Positions 8,137 to 17,128 of a DNA stretch of 64,000 bases are shown one piece after another. The stretch covers positions 806,001-870,000 of the forward strand of contig OZ253374.1 of NCBI GenBank assembly GCA_965260935.1, in the 5' to 3' direction. The notes under the pieces were generated by a model, which was not told where the DNA came from, did no database searches, and was given only the letters and a program-made list of their open reading frames with translations. Both the position numbers and the translations under genes were made by a program. The stretch's first letter is position 1. Every line of letters begins with the position of its first letter. The stretch comes from JBBROS01 sp965260935 (GTDB taxonomy: Bacteria > Pseudomonadota > Alphaproteobacteria > Acetobacterales > Acetobacteraceae).

Positions 8137-8786
8137 CAGCCGGCGGGAGCGGGGCGGGCGGCGACGCCCGGCCGGGCCTCCGGAGGATCGACGTAAAAGG
8201 GCTGGGCAGGGCGGGGCGAGGTTTCGGCGGCAGCGGCGATCGCCTGGGGGGAAAGGCCCTGGAACGGCACGGCAACGGCGTCGTACACGGCCCACTGGGC
8301 AGCAACGGCCTCGGCCGCGTCGCCGGCGACCGCGACCGGGCCGGAGGGCCTGGCAAGCGCGTCAAGCGCCACGCTCCGGACCGAGAAGCCGTCATCCAGG
8401 AAAACGCGGCCCCGCTTGCTGTCGATAGCGACCCAGACCGGGCGCGCGGACGAGACCCCCGCCCGGATCGCGTCGCCGACCGTGACGCCGACAACCGGGA
8501 CGCCCGCGGCCAGGGCGACGCCATGCGCGAGCGAGAGCGCCGCCCGCACGCCCGTGAAGCTGCCGGGGCCGACCGTGACCGCGATCCCGGTGAGCCGGGC
8601 GGCGGCCAGGCCGGATGACCGCAGGACGCGCATCGCCATCGCGGGAAGGGCGGCGTCGGCGCCCCGGCCTCCTGGATGGCGGCACTCGGCGGCGGTACGG
8701 CCGGAGAGGACCACGCCTGCCCCGCAGCCGGTTAAGGCAGCGTCGAGGGTGAGGACCGCGCGTCCGGCGATCAGAGGAGCCGGCAC
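8136..8786 (-). CDS. tsaB: tRNA N6-threonylcarbamoyladenosine synthesis protein TsaB
   Basis: A 216-aa ASKHA-fold protein that partners TsaD and TsaE in making t6A37 on ANN-decoding tRNAs. The diagnostic VTVGPGSFTGVRAALSLAHG motif is near residue 70, and an N-terminal LTLDAALTGCGAGVV strand replaces the DTS core. It overlaps the end of the nitroreductase gene by 16 bases and rimI by one base, so four genes from 9982 down to 7690 look like one operon. Confidence 0.92.
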   Translation of the reverse strand: MPAPLIAGRAVLTLDAALTGCGAGVVLSGRTAAECRHPGGRGADAALPAMAMRVLRSSGLAAARLTGIAVTVGPGSFTGVRAALSLAHGVALAAGVPVVGVTVGDAIRAGVSSARPVWVAIDSKRGRVFLDDGFSVRSVALDALARPSGPVAVAGDAAEAVAAQWAVYDAVAVPFQGLSPQAIAAAAETSPRPAQPFYVDPPEARPGVAARPAPAG

Positions 8787-9421
8787 GCCTCGTCGAATCC
8801 GAGCCTCGGGGCGCGAGGCGGAGCGTCGGTCGCTTCGGCGTGCCCCAGGGCCACGAGGAAATTGCTCTTCCAGCCGGTGGCGGCAAAGAATTCGTCGTCG
8901 ACCTTCGCGTTGTCGAAGCCCGACATGGGGCCGCAGCCGAGGCCCAGCGCGCGGGCGGCCAGGATCAGGTAGGCGCCTTGCAGGGTGCCGTTACGGAAGG
9001 CGGTCTCCTCGGCCAGCTCCTCGTTGCCCGCGAACCAGGCGCGGGCATCGGAGCCGGGATAAAGGCGGGGGAGGTCTTCATAGAACAACGGGTCATGCGC
9101 GACGATCACGACGAGCGGGGCAAGCATGGTCTTGTCGGCATTGCCGGTCGAGAGGGCGGGGCGAAGCCGCTGCTTGGCCTCCATCGTGCGAAGGAACATG
9201 AAGCGGGCAGGAGAGCAGTTCGCGGAGGTCGGGCCCAGCTTCATCAAATCGTAAAGCTCGCGGACCGTAGCGTCCTCGACCGGGGTCGGGCGCCACTCCC
9301 ATCGCGTTCGCGCCTCGCGGAACAGCAGGTCAAGCCCGGCGTCGTCCAGCCTGGCGCGGTCGAGGCCGAAGCGGGGCGCCGCCGGGGCTTCGGCCACGGC
9401 CTCGCCGGGTTCGTCGAGCAT
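8771..9421 (-). CDS. Nitroreductase-family protein (RutE/malonic semialdehyde reductase-like)
   Basis: FMN-dependent oxidoreductase of 216 aa. It matches the RutE/HadB-like subgroup: LYDLMKLGPTSANCSPARF near residue 60 for flavin binding, ADKTMLAPLVVIVAHD in the middle, and LGCGPMSGFDNAKVDDEFF near the C-terminus. In E. coli RutE reduces malonic semialdehyde from uracil breakdown, but no other rut genes are present, so the substrate is open. It starts 3 bases after the Nfu gene stop. Confidence 0.85.
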   Translation of the reverse strand: MLDEPGEAVAEAPAAPRFGLDRARLDDAGLDLLFREARTRWEWRPTPVEDATVRELYDLMKLGPTSANCSPARFMFLRTMEAKQRLRPALSTGNADKTMLAPLVVIVAHDPLFYEDLPRLYPGSDARAWFAGNEELAEETAFRNGTLQGAYLILAARALGLGCGPMSGFDNAKVDDEFFAATGWKSNFLVALGHAEATDAPPRAPRLGFDEACRLL

Positions 9422-9424
9422 GGG

Positions 9425-9982
9425 TCAGGCCTCGACCTGCTCCACCGACAGGACTTCCGGGACATAGTGCCGCAGCATGTTCTCGATGCCGTGCTTGAGG
9501 GTGGCGCTGCTGGACGGGCAGCCGCTGCACGCGCCTTGCATGTGCAGGCGGACGATGCCGTCGCGGTAGCCGCGGAACACGATGTCGCCGCCGTCGCTGG
9601 CAACCGCGGGGCGGACCCGGGTGTCGAGCAGCTCCTTGATCTGGTCAACAACTTCCTGGTCCTCGGCGGCCACGTCCTCGTCCGCCGCGTCGCCCTGGCC
9701 CTCGATAACGGCGCGCCCGGCGACGAAGTGCTCCATGATGGCGCCCAGCACCTGCGGGCGCAGGGATTGCCACTCGGTCAGGTCGTTCTTCGTCACCGTC
9801 ACGAAGTCGGAACCGAGGAAAACGCGGGCGACGCCGGGCAGGGCGAACAGGGCGGTGGCCAGCGGGCTGCGGGCGGCAAGGTCGGGGCCGGCGAAATCCG
9901 CGGTTCCCTCGCCCATGACGTCGCGTCCGGGCAGGAACTTCAGGGTGGCCGGGTTCGGCGTGCCTTCGGTCTCGATGAACAT
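9425..9982 (-). CDS. NifU-family (Nfu) iron-sulfur cluster scaffold protein
   Basis: A 185-aa Nfu-type carrier. The N-terminal Nfu_N domain (MFIETEGTPNPATLKFLPG, VFLGSDFVTVTK) is followed by a C-terminal NifU-like domain with the cluster-binding CSGC in MQGACSGCPSSSATLKHGIE. It delivers [4Fe-4S] clusters to client enzymes. It is first in an operon with the nitroreductase, tsaB and rimI. An 81-base gap separates it from the divergent 5'-nucleotidase. Confidence 0.93.
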   Translation of the reverse strand: MFIETEGTPNPATLKFLPGRDVMGEGTADFAGPDLAARSPLATALFALPGVARVFLGSDFVTVTKNDLTEWQSLRPQVLGAIMEHFVAGRAVIEGQGDAADEDVAAEDQEVVDQIKELLDTRVRPAVASDGGDIVFRGYRDGIVRLHMQGACSGCPSSSATLKHGIENMLRHYVPEVLSVEQVEA

Positions 9983-10063
9983 GGTTGCTGCGTCCTTTCG
10001 TTGCGCAAGATTTGGCGAAGATGTCTCGCAAGTGCAAGGCGGGGGCTGGTATTGGCATGGGCC

Positions 10064-11623
10064 ATGATGCTGAAACGACGGTTGTTGCTGGGCGCGGCCG
10101 GAACGCTGCCGCTGGTCCGGGCGGGGCGCGGGGAAGCAGTGCACCGGCTGACGGTGCTGCATCTGAACGATTTCCATTCGCGGCATCTGCCGGTGAACGG
10201 GCGGGCGATGACGTGCGCCCAGGGTTCGGACGGGTGTTTCGGCGGCAGCGCGAGGCTGGCCACGGCCATCCGCGAGCAACGAACGGCGGCGGAGGCGGAT
10301 GGCCGGGCGGTGCTGCTGCTGGACGCGGGGGACCAGTTCCAGGGCAGCTTGTTCTACACGGCCCACCATGGAATGGCGGAGCTGGCGGTGCAGCACGCCG
10401 TCGGCACGGACGCAATGGCGGTGGGGAACCATGAGTTCGACAACGGGCCCGGGGCGCTGGCGCGGTACGTGCGGGCGGCGCTGTTCCCGGTTTTGTCGGC
10501 GAACGTCGATGCGTCGAACGACCCGGACTTGCGCGGGCTGCTGCGGCCTTACGCGTTATTCGAGCGTGCGGGGTTGCGGATTGGCGTGGTGGGGCTGACG
10601 ACAGGAGCGGCGCAGACGAGTTCGTCGCCGGGGCCGCTGGTGCGGTTCGGGGAGCCTCGGGGGGCGTTGGCCGAGGCGACGGCGGCGGCTCGGGCGGAGG
10701 GCGCGCGCTTCGTCGTTGCGTTGTCGCATCTTGGCTTGCCGACCGATCTGGGGCTGGATGTGCCGGGGGTCGGGCTGGTCGTGGGCGGGCATACGCATAC
10801 GCTGCTGTCGAACACGGAGGCCGGGGCATCGGGGCCGTATCCCATGATGGCCGGAAATGGATGCCTGGTCGTGCAAGCCGGGGCCTACGGGCGGTACCTG
10901 GGGCGGCTGGACCTCGACGTGGCGGCGGACGGAACGGTGGTCGGGTTCGGCGGGGGATGCCGGCACGTGGGGCTTGAGCTGGCCGAGGATGCGGAGGTTG
11001 CCGCAACCGTGGCCCGCTACGCGGCGTCGTTGCAGGCGTTGCGGAACAAGCCGTTGGCGGTGCTGGGCGAGCCGCTGGAGGCGACGTTCTGCCGGGTGGC
11101 GCAGTGCCGGATCGGGGTGCTGGCGGCGGAGGCCTTGCGCTCGGCCGCGCGCGGGGCGTCGGTCGGGCTGATGAACGCGGGCGGGCTGCGGGCGGGGCTG
11201 CCGGCGGGAGCGGTAAGCCTGGGGCAGGTGATGGACGCGATGCCGTTCGGCAACACGCTGGCGACGCTGACGCTCACGGGGGCGGATCTGGAGGCGGTGG
11301 TGGAGCACGGGCTGACGTTGGTCGGGCGGGGCGGGTTCCCGCAATGGGCCGGCTTGCGGCTGGGGACGGCGGGGACCGAGGTGGAGGGGCCGGACGGGGC
11401 CTGGCGGGCGCTCGATCCCGGAGCGCGCTACCTTGTGGCGACGAATAGTTTTCTGCGGCAGGGCGGGGACGGATACACGATCCTGCGGGACAAAGCCGGG
11501 AGCCCTTATGATGGGGGTCCCGGCATCGCTGACCTGTTCGCCGACGCGTTGGCGCGGGAGGGCTCGGTTATGCTGGGCGGACGTTCCACGGATACGGCGC
11601 CATTCCCTGCAGCACGCCGGTAA
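10064..11623 (+). CDS. Periplasmic bifunctional metallophosphatase/5'-nucleotidase
   Basis: Secreted 519-aa enzyme of the UshA/CpdB-like family. A Tat- or Sec-type signal with KRR (residues 4-6) is followed by the calcineurin-type metallophosphatase domain: LHLNDFHSRH, LDAGDQFQGS, VGNHEFDNG and VGGHTHTLL carry the two-metal ligands. The C-terminal 5'-nucleotidase domain holds the NAGGLRAGLPAG and FLRQGGDGY substrate-binding segments. It would salvage nucleotides in the periplasm. The frame is open far upstream, but MMLKRRLLLG gives the only sensible secretion signal. The last 56 bases overlap the convergent peptide-binding protein gene. Confidence 0.9.
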   Translation: MMLKRRLLLGAAGTLPLVRAGRGEAVHRLTVLHLNDFHSRHLPVNGRAMTCAQGSDGCFGGSARLATAIREQRTAAEADGRAVLLLDAGDQFQGSLFYTAHHGMAELAVQHAVGTDAMAVGNHEFDNGPGALARYVRAALFPVLSANVDASNDPDLRGLLRPYALFERAGLRIGVVGLTTGAAQTSSSPGPLVRFGEPRGALAEATAAARAEGARFVVALSHLGLPTDLGLDVPGVGLVVGGHTHTLLSNTEAGASGPYPMMAGNGCLVVQAGAYGRYLGRLDLDVAADGTVVGFGGGCRHVGLELAEDAEVAATVARYAASLQALRNKPLAVLGEPLEATFCRVAQCRIGVLAAEALRSAARGASVGLMNAGGLRAGLPAGAVSLGQVMDAMPFGNTLATLTLTGADLEAVVEHGLTLVGRGGFPQWAGLRLGTAGTEVEGPDGAWRALDPGARYLVATNSFLRQGGDGYTILRDKAGSPYDGGPGIADLFADALAREGSVMLGGRSTDTAPFPAARR

Positions 11624-13133
11624 TGGCGTTGCGGTAGGCGGTCTTGATGAAGAATTGGCCGACAGGGACTGTCGCGACGTCGTCCAGGGCGGCGACGCCG
11701 ATCGCGTCGGCCACCTTGGCTTGGGCGGCTTCGTCGGGGGCTGCGAGCCAGTCTTGCACCATGGCCTCGACCTTTGGATTGCTGGGCCAGCCGAACCAGG
11801 CGTCCTTGCCTTGTTCGCGGAGGATGGAGGACGTGGCGGGAGTGGCATAGGCGACGGCGCTGCCGAAGCTGTGGAACACGCTCCAGCCGCCTTTGCCGAC
11901 CGGCTCGCGGCTGGCCCGGCGGTTGACGACAGTGCCCCAGTCGCTTTCCTGGAGATCGGTGTTGAAACCGACCTGTTTAAGCAGCGCGGCGCTGACCTGG
12001 CCGAGAGGGCCGATGGTGGGGAAATCGGTCGGATTGATGACGACGACGGGCTCTCCGGCATACTTGGAGGCGGATAGAAGGCGCTTCGCGGCGTCCAGGC
12101 TGCCCTGCATCAACTCCGCGCCGTAGTCGCGGGCGTAGGGCGTGCCGCAAGGGTAGAGGCTGCGGCACACGCCCCAGAGCGATCTGTCGTCGCCATGGGC
12201 GGCTTGCATGTAGTCCTGCTGCTTGACGGCCATGAGAAAGGCTTGGCGGACGGCCTTGTCGCTGAAAGGGGGTTGGAGATGGTTGACGCGGGCGAAGGCG
12301 TGGCGGCCGCCCGGCTGGTCGATCTGGGTTTTGATGCCCGCTTGCTCCAGGACGGGCAGAAGATCGGGCAACGGCTGCTCCCACCAGTCGACCTCGCCGT
12401 TCTGCAGGGCGGCAGCGACGGTGGCTGGGTCGGGGATGATGGTCCATTCGACGCGCGGGTAGTGGGCAATCTTAGCGCCGGCGCCCCAGTCGGGCGGCTC
12501 CTGGCGCGGCTTGTAGTCGCCGAACTTGGCATAAACGACGCGGCTGCCGGAGCGGTACTCGTCGGCGACGAAGCGGTAGGGGCCGGAGCCGACGACCTCC
12601 TTGATGGGCTGCATGGCGTCGGTTTGGGCGATGCGCTCGGGCATGATCCAGGCCACGTTGGCGTCGGGCTTGGCAAGGGCGTTGAGAAGCAGAGGGAAGG
12701 GCTTCTGCAGCTTGACGACCAGGGTGCGGTCGTCGGGTGTCTCGTACCTGTCGAGCACCTTGGCGAGGAGCTGGCCGTAGGGGTCGCGCTGGCTCCAGCG
12801 CTTGAGGCTTGCGGCGCAATCCTGGCTGCGGACGGGCGTGCCGTCGTGAAAGGTGAGGCCGTCGCGGAGACGGATGGTCCAGGTGCGCCCGTCCTCGGAG
12901 GTTTGATGGCCTGCGGCCATTTGCGGCTGCGGGCGCAGCTTGGAATCGGCGGCGTAGAGAACGTCGTAGACGTAGTAGGCGTGGTTCGAGGTGACGGTCG
13001 CGGTGGTCCAGACCGGGTCGATGGACGTGAGGTTGGCTTGCGGAACGAAGCGCAGGACCGGCGTGGGCTGGGCGATCGCCGGGGCGGCGAGCAGGGCCGG
13101 GGCTGTGGCCAACAGGGTGCGGCGGCGAATCAT
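11568..13133 (-). CDS. ABC transporter substrate-binding protein, peptide/oligopeptide type (orphan)
   Basis: A 521-aa SBP_bac_5 family periplasmic binding protein. The signal peptide MIRRRTLLATAPALLAAPAIAQ contains an RRR cluster suggesting Tat export. Typical segments include LRPQPQMAAGHQTSEDGRTW, LRDGLTFHDGTPVRSQD and VKLQKPFPLLLNALA. No permease or ATPase genes lie next to it, so it probably works with a transporter encoded elsewhere, or with the complete system at 18-24 kb. Ligand not predictable; glutathione or peptide is usual for the family. Confidence 0.9.
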   Translation of the reverse strand: MIRRRTLLATAPALLAAPAIAQPTPVLRFVPQANLTSIDPVWTTATVTSNHAYYVYDVLYAADSKLRPQPQMAAGHQTSEDGRTWTIRLRDGLTFHDGTPVRSQDCAASLKRWSQRDPYGQLLAKVLDRYETPDDRTLVVKLQKPFPLLLNALAKPDANVAWIMPERIAQTDAMQPIKEVVGSGPYRFVADEYRSGSRVVYAKFGDYKPRQEPPDWGAGAKIAHYPRVEWTIIPDPATVAAALQNGEVDWWEQPLPDLLPVLEQAGIKTQIDQPGGRHAFARVNHLQPPFSDKAVRQAFLMAVKQQDYMQAAHGDDRSLWGVCRSLYPCGTPYARDYGAELMQGSLDAAKRLLSASKYAGEPVVVINPTDFPTIGPLGQVSAALLKQVGFNTDLQESDWGTVVNRRASREPVGKGGWSVFHSFGSAVAYATPATSSILREQGKDAWFGWPSNPKVEAMVQDWLAAPDEAAQAKVADAIGVAALDDVATVPVGQFFIKTAYRNAITGVLQGMAPYPWNVRPA

Positions 13134-13209
13134 GGCGTCCCTCCCGTTAATTTTTATCTTGGGTCGGAAGCTTAAGGGTAACGCCGTTCGGATGGAACCC
13201 GGCCGCCCG

Positions 13210-13620
13210 TCAGCCGATCTTGCGCATGGTCCAGTGGTGCTCGCACTGCTCGCTGCTGATCGTGATCTCCAGCATCCCGTCCTCGGCCTGGCCTTCCAGC
13301 GTGCCTTCGCCGTCGGAGGTGCGGAAGCGGCCGTCCGGCTGCACGGCGGCGGTCAGCGGAACGCGGGCGCGGCCGCCGCCGGAATAGGACAGCGTGACTT
13401 CGCCGCCGGTCAGTTGGTACACGCGCGGGCCGCTTCGCGGGCAGGAGCGGTTTTCGGCGCGGACCAGGCGGGCGGTTCCCCGGTAGCGCCCATCGATGCC
13501 GGGAGGAGGCTCCGGCGGGCGCTGCAACACGATCGGCTTGGGGCCGCCGCATCCCGAGAACAGCGTGAACGTGGCCAATGCGGCGGCACGCACTGCCATG
13601 CGCGATCGTGCCTCGGGCAT
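13210..13620 (-). CDS. Hypothetical small lipoprotein
   Basis: A 136-aa protein with an N-terminal hydrophobic segment ending in a lipobox-like FSGCGG near residue 25, predicting an outer-membrane or periplasmic lipoprotein. The remainder is a small beta-rich domain (DGRYRGTARLVRAENRSCP, YQLTGGEVTLSYSG, DGEGTLEGQAEDGMLEITI) with two further Cys. Its start overlaps the ndk stop by one base (TGATG), so it is probably co-transcribed with ndk. No named family recognised. An internal ATG (MAVRAAALATF) is an alternative start. Confidence 0.7.
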   Translation of the reverse strand: MPEARSRMAVRAAALATFTLFSGCGGPKPIVLQRPPEPPPGIDGRYRGTARLVRAENRSCPRSGPRVYQLTGGEVTLSYSGGGRARVPLTAAVQPDGRFRTSDGEGTLEGQAEDGMLEITISSEQCEHHWTMRKIG

Positions 13621-14042
13621 CAGCCGACGATGTCGGTCCCGGCGAAGAAATAGGCGATCTCGGCGGCGGCGGTCTCTGCGCTGTCCGAGCCGTGGACGCT
13701 GTTGGCCTCGATGCTCTCGGCAAACAGCTTGCGGATGGTGCCCTCCTCGGCGTTGGCCGGGTTGGTGGCGCCCATCAGCGCGCGGTTCCGCGCCACGGCG
13801 TCCTCGCCTTCGAGCACCTGCACGACGACGGGGCCGCCGGTCATGAAGGAAACCAGGTCCTTGAAGAACGGGCGCTCCTTGTGGACGCCGTAGAAGCTCT
13901 CGGCCTGGGCTTGGCTGAGGCGGAGGCGGCGCTGGGCGACGATGCAGAGGCCGCCGTCCTCGAACACGGCGTTGATCTTGCCGGTGAGGTTGCGGCGGGT
14001 GGCGTCGGGCTTGAGGATGCTGAGGGTGCGTTCGATGGCCAT
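13620..14042 (-). CDS. ndk: Nucleoside-diphosphate kinase
   Basis: Cytoplasmic 140-aa enzyme transferring the gamma phosphate between nucleoside triphosphates and diphosphates. The sequence is standard: MAIERTLSILKPDATRRNLT at the start, RNRALMGATNPANAEEGTIR in the middle, and the catalytic His in NSVHGSDSAETAAAEIAYFF. Length is normal. It is divergent from the ABC-F gene and coupled to a downstream lipoprotein gene. Confidence 0.97.
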   Translation of the reverse strand: MAIERTLSILKPDATRRNLTGKINAVFEDGGLCIVAQRRLRLSQAQAESFYGVHKERPFFKDLVSFMTGGPVVVQVLEGEDAVARNRALMGATNPANAEEGTIRKLFAESIEANSVHGSDSAETAAAEIAYFFAGTDIVG

Positions 14043-14144
14043 GCTGCGGCTCCCGTGTTGGTGGCGGGCGCTTTAGGGCATGGGCGGCGGCGGGGCAAGG
14101 CTGCGGGCCTTTCCGCCGCGCGTTGCCTCGCGTATCTCCGCCGC

Positions 14145-16016
14145 ATGAGCCTGCTGAGCATCGACCACGTCACGCTGCGCGTCGCCGGGCGCACCCTGCT
14201 GGATGGGGCGGAGCTGCGCGTCGATCCGGGGCGGCGGATCGGGCTGGTGGGGCGGAACGGGGCGGGAAAGAGCACGCTGCTGCGCGCCATCGCGGGCGAG
14301 ATCGCGGTGGACGGCGGCGAGATACGGCTGAGCAGCCGGGCGCGGATGGCGCAGGTGCGGCAGGAAGCGCCCTCGGGGCCTGCCAACCTGCTCGACACCG
14401 TGCTGGCGGCGGACACGGAGCGGCTCGAACTGCTGGCCGAGCGGGACCGGGCGGAGCCGATGCGGCTGGCCGAGATCCACGAGCGGCTGCGGGCCATCCA
14501 GGCGGATGCGGCCCCGGCCCGGGCGGCGGCGATCCTGGCCGGGCTGGGGTTCGACGCCGCGGCGCAGGCGCGCCCGGTGGACAGCTACTCGGGCGGGTGG
14601 CGGATGCGGGTGGCGCTGGCGGCGGCGTTGTTCGCGGCCCCCGACCTGCTGCTGCTGGACGAGCCGACCAACCATCTCGACCTGGAGGCGACGCTCTGGC
14701 TCGAAGGGTGGCTGGCGCGGTTCCCGGGGGCTTGCCTGATCGTCAGCCACGACCGCGGGTTGCTGGACCGGGCGGTGGAGGCCATCGCGCACCTGGACCG
14801 GCAGAAGCTGAGCCTGACGCCGGGGGGATATGACGAGTTCGTGCGGATACGGACGGAGCACGCCATGCAGCAGGCCCGCGCGGCGGAGCGGATGGCGGCG
14901 CAGCGGGCGCACATGCAGGCGTTCGTGGACCGCTTCCGGGCCAAGGCGACCAAGGCCCGGCAGGCGCAGTCCCGCCTCAAGGCGCTGGAGCGGATGCCGG
15001 CCATCGAGGGCGTGGTGGAGGACGCGCCGAGCCGGTTCGCGTTCCCGGAGCCGAAGCAGTTGGCCCCGCCGATCCTGTCGCTGGAGCGGGTCGATGCCGG
15101 GTACGGAGACGTGCGGGTGCTGCGGGGATTGGGTCTCGGGGTGGAGCCGGATGACCGGATCGCGCTGCTCGGGGCGAACGGGAACGGCAAGAGCACGCTG
15201 GCGAAGCTGCTGGCGGGGCGGATGACGCCGTTGTCGGGGGAGCTGCGGCGGTCCAAGGACTTGAGGGTGGGGTATTTCGCCCAGCACCAGACGGACGAGC
15301 TGACGCTGGACGAGACGCCGGTGGACCACATGGCCCGGGCGTTGCCGAACGCGACGCCGCCGCAGGTGCGGAGCCAGCTGGCGCGGTTCGGGCTGGACGC
15401 GGACCGGGCGGAAAGCCGGGTGGGGGCGCTGTCGGGCGGGGAAAAGGCGCGGCTGCTGCTGGCCCTGGCGACGCGGGACGCGCCGCAGTTGCTGATCCTG
15501 GACGAGCCGACCAACCACCTGGACATCGACGCGCGGGAGGCGCTGGTCCGGGCGCTCGCGGACTACGGGGGGGCGGTGCTGCTGATCACGCACGACCCGC
15601 ATCTGGTGGATCTGGTGGCGGACCGGCTTTGGCTGGTGGCGGACGGGACGGTGCGCCCGTTCAACGGCGACATGGACGAGTACCGGGCCTTGCTGGCCGA
15701 GCGTGCCCGGCCCGCGGGGCGGGGCGGGGACGCGACGCCGAAGCGCAAGGAGGAGCGGCGGGACCGGGCGGAGGCCCGGCTGCAAACCGCGCCGCTCCGG
15801 CGAAGGATACGCGACGCGGAGGCGCGGATCGCCAAGCTGTCGGCGGAGCGGGCGAAGATCGAGGCCAAGCTGGCCGACCCAGCGCTCTACGCGCGAGGCG
15901 CGGGGGGAGAGGAGGTGACGGCGGCGCAGGTGCGGCTGGCGGCGCTGGCCCGCGAGCAGGACGCGGAAGAGGCGGCCTGGCTGGAAGCGGAGGAGGCGCT
16001 GGAGCTGGCCGGGTGA
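14145..16016 (+). CDS. ABC-F family ATPase (Uup/YheS type)
   Basis: Soluble 623-aa protein with two ABC ATPase domains and no membrane segment. Walker A motifs are GRNGAGKST and GANGNGKST; signatures are SYSGGWRMRV and LSGGEKARL; both Walker B/catalytic sites read LLLDEPTNHLD or LILDEPTNHLD. A charged linker (AERMAAQRAHMQAFVDRFR) separates them, and a helical C-terminal region of about 90 residues resembles the Uup/YheS extension. Such proteins act at the ribosome E site. GTG of the next gene overlaps its TGA stop. Confidence 0.93.
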   Translation: MSLLSIDHVTLRVAGRTLLDGAELRVDPGRRIGLVGRNGAGKSTLLRAIAGEIAVDGGEIRLSSRARMAQVRQEAPSGPANLLDTVLAADTERLELLAERDRAEPMRLAEIHERLRAIQADAAPARAAAILAGLGFDAAAQARPVDSYSGGWRMRVALAAALFAAPDLLLLDEPTNHLDLEATLWLEGWLARFPGACLIVSHDRGLLDRAVEAIAHLDRQKLSLTPGGYDEFVRIRTEHAMQQARAAERMAAQRAHMQAFVDRFRAKATKARQAQSRLKALERMPAIEGVVEDAPSRFAFPEPKQLAPPILSLERVDAGYGDVRVLRGLGLGVEPDDRIALLGANGNGKSTLAKLLAGRMTPLSGELRRSKDLRVGYFAQHQTDELTLDETPVDHMARALPNATPPQVRSQLARFGLDADRAESRVGALSGGEKARLLLALATRDAPQLLILDEPTNHLDIDAREALVRALADYGGAVLLITHDPHLVDLVADRLWLVADGTVRPFNGDMDEYRALLAERARPAGRGGDATPKRKEERRDRAEARLQTAPLRRRIRDAEARIAKLSAERAKIEAKLADPALYARGAGGEEVTAAQVRLAALAREQDAEEAAWLEAEEALELAG

Positions 16017-17077
16017 CGGAGAACAATTTCGGCGCGCTGCGGCTGATCGCGGCCGGGATGGTGATCTTCGGGCATTCCTTCGTCATCACCGGGCAGCCGC
16101 CGCCGGAATGGTTCGGGGTGCCGGTGCACGTGCTCGCCGTCCGGGTTTTCTTCACCATCAGCGGCTACCTGATCGCTTCGAGCTGGTTGTCCGATCCGTC
16201 GGCGGCCCGGTTCGCGGCGCGGCGGGCGTTGCGGATCATGCCGGGGCTGGCGGCGGCGGTGCTGGGGACGGTTCTGCTGGTCGGGCCGGCGTTCTCGGCC
16301 TTGCCGGTTGCGGGCTATTTCGGGAATCCCGAAACGGGGCGGTATCTCTGGAACATCCTGTTGGCGCCCTATTACCTGTTGCCGGGGGTGTTCGGGGACG
16401 GGCGGCCGTTCACGGCGGTGAACGGGTCGTTGTGGTCGCTGCCGATTGAGGCGGCGATGTACGCGCTGCTGCCGCTGTATGCCGGGCGGGCACGGGCGGT
16501 GCGCTGGGGCGTGCTGCCGGCGCTCGCGGCGGCGGCGGTGGCGGCCGGGTACGTGTTCACGGTGATGCGGCCGGAGCAGGTGCAGCCGGTGGTGTGGTGG
16601 AGCAGCGTGCCGTTCGCGTTGCGGTTCGCCGGGGCGTTCGTGCTGGGGGCGCTGGCGCGGTGCTGGCGGCTGGAAAGGCTGCTGAGCCCGCAAGCGGCGT
16701 TGCTGGCGGCGGCAGGGCTTGGGCTGCTGCCCGCCGGGCCGGTGCTGGGGGGCGCGGTGCTGCTGGCCGTGCCGTACGTGACGCTGGCGTTCGGGCTGGC
16801 CCGGCCGCCTTTGCTGGGCCCGGTCGGGCGGGAGACGGATATTTCCTACGGGCTCTACCTGTGGGGTTGCCCGGTGCAGCAGTCGCTGGTGTCGGTGTTC
16901 GGAGCCGGGCTCGGGCCGTACGGGTTGACGGTTGCCGCGTTGCTGGCAGCCGCGCCGATTGCCTGGGCGTCTTGGCGGTGGGTCGAGCGGCCCTGCCTGA
17001 GGTTGAAGCCGGGACGCCGGGCGGCGGGTCGGGGCGAACGGCCCGCGACCGTTCCGGGCGAGACCGTGACGCCTTGA
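16013..17077 (+). CDS. Acyltransferase family membrane protein (OafA/YrhL type)
   Basis: Integral membrane acyltransferase_3 protein of 354 aa with about ten hydrophobic segments. The family signature begins FGALRLIAAGMVIFGHSF with the conserved His, and continues VRVFFTISGYLIASSW and RRALRIMPGL. Members O-acetylate surface polysaccharides or lipids. The start is GTG, overlapping the ABC-F stop by GTGA; the open frame continues upstream but is only a shadow of the ABC-F gene. The coupling to an ABC-F gene is probably incidental. Confidence 0.85.
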   Translation: MTENNFGALRLIAAGMVIFGHSFVITGQPPPEWFGVPVHVLAVRVFFTISGYLIASSWLSDPSAARFAARRALRIMPGLAAAVLGTVLLVGPAFSALPVAGYFGNPETGRYLWNILLAPYYLLPGVFGDGRPFTAVNGSLWSLPIEAAMYALLPLYAGRARAVRWGVLPALAAAAVAAGYVFTVMRPEQVQPVVWWSSVPFALRFAGAFVLGALARCWRLERLLSPQAALLAAAGLGLLPAGPVLGGAVLLAVPYVTLAFGLARPPLLGPVGRETDISYGLYLWGCPVQQSLVSVFGAGLGPYGLTVAALLAAAPIAWASWRWVERPCLRLKPGRRAAGRGERPATVPGETVTP

Positions 17078-17128
17078 AGCGACGGGCCGCCGCCGGCCGG
17101 CTCGATCCCGCCCTTGGCGGCCACCTAT

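Noticed and set aside
14073..15785. Minus-strand open frame of 570 codons
   Set aside because: Antisense to the ABC-F gene, with no recognisable protein features.
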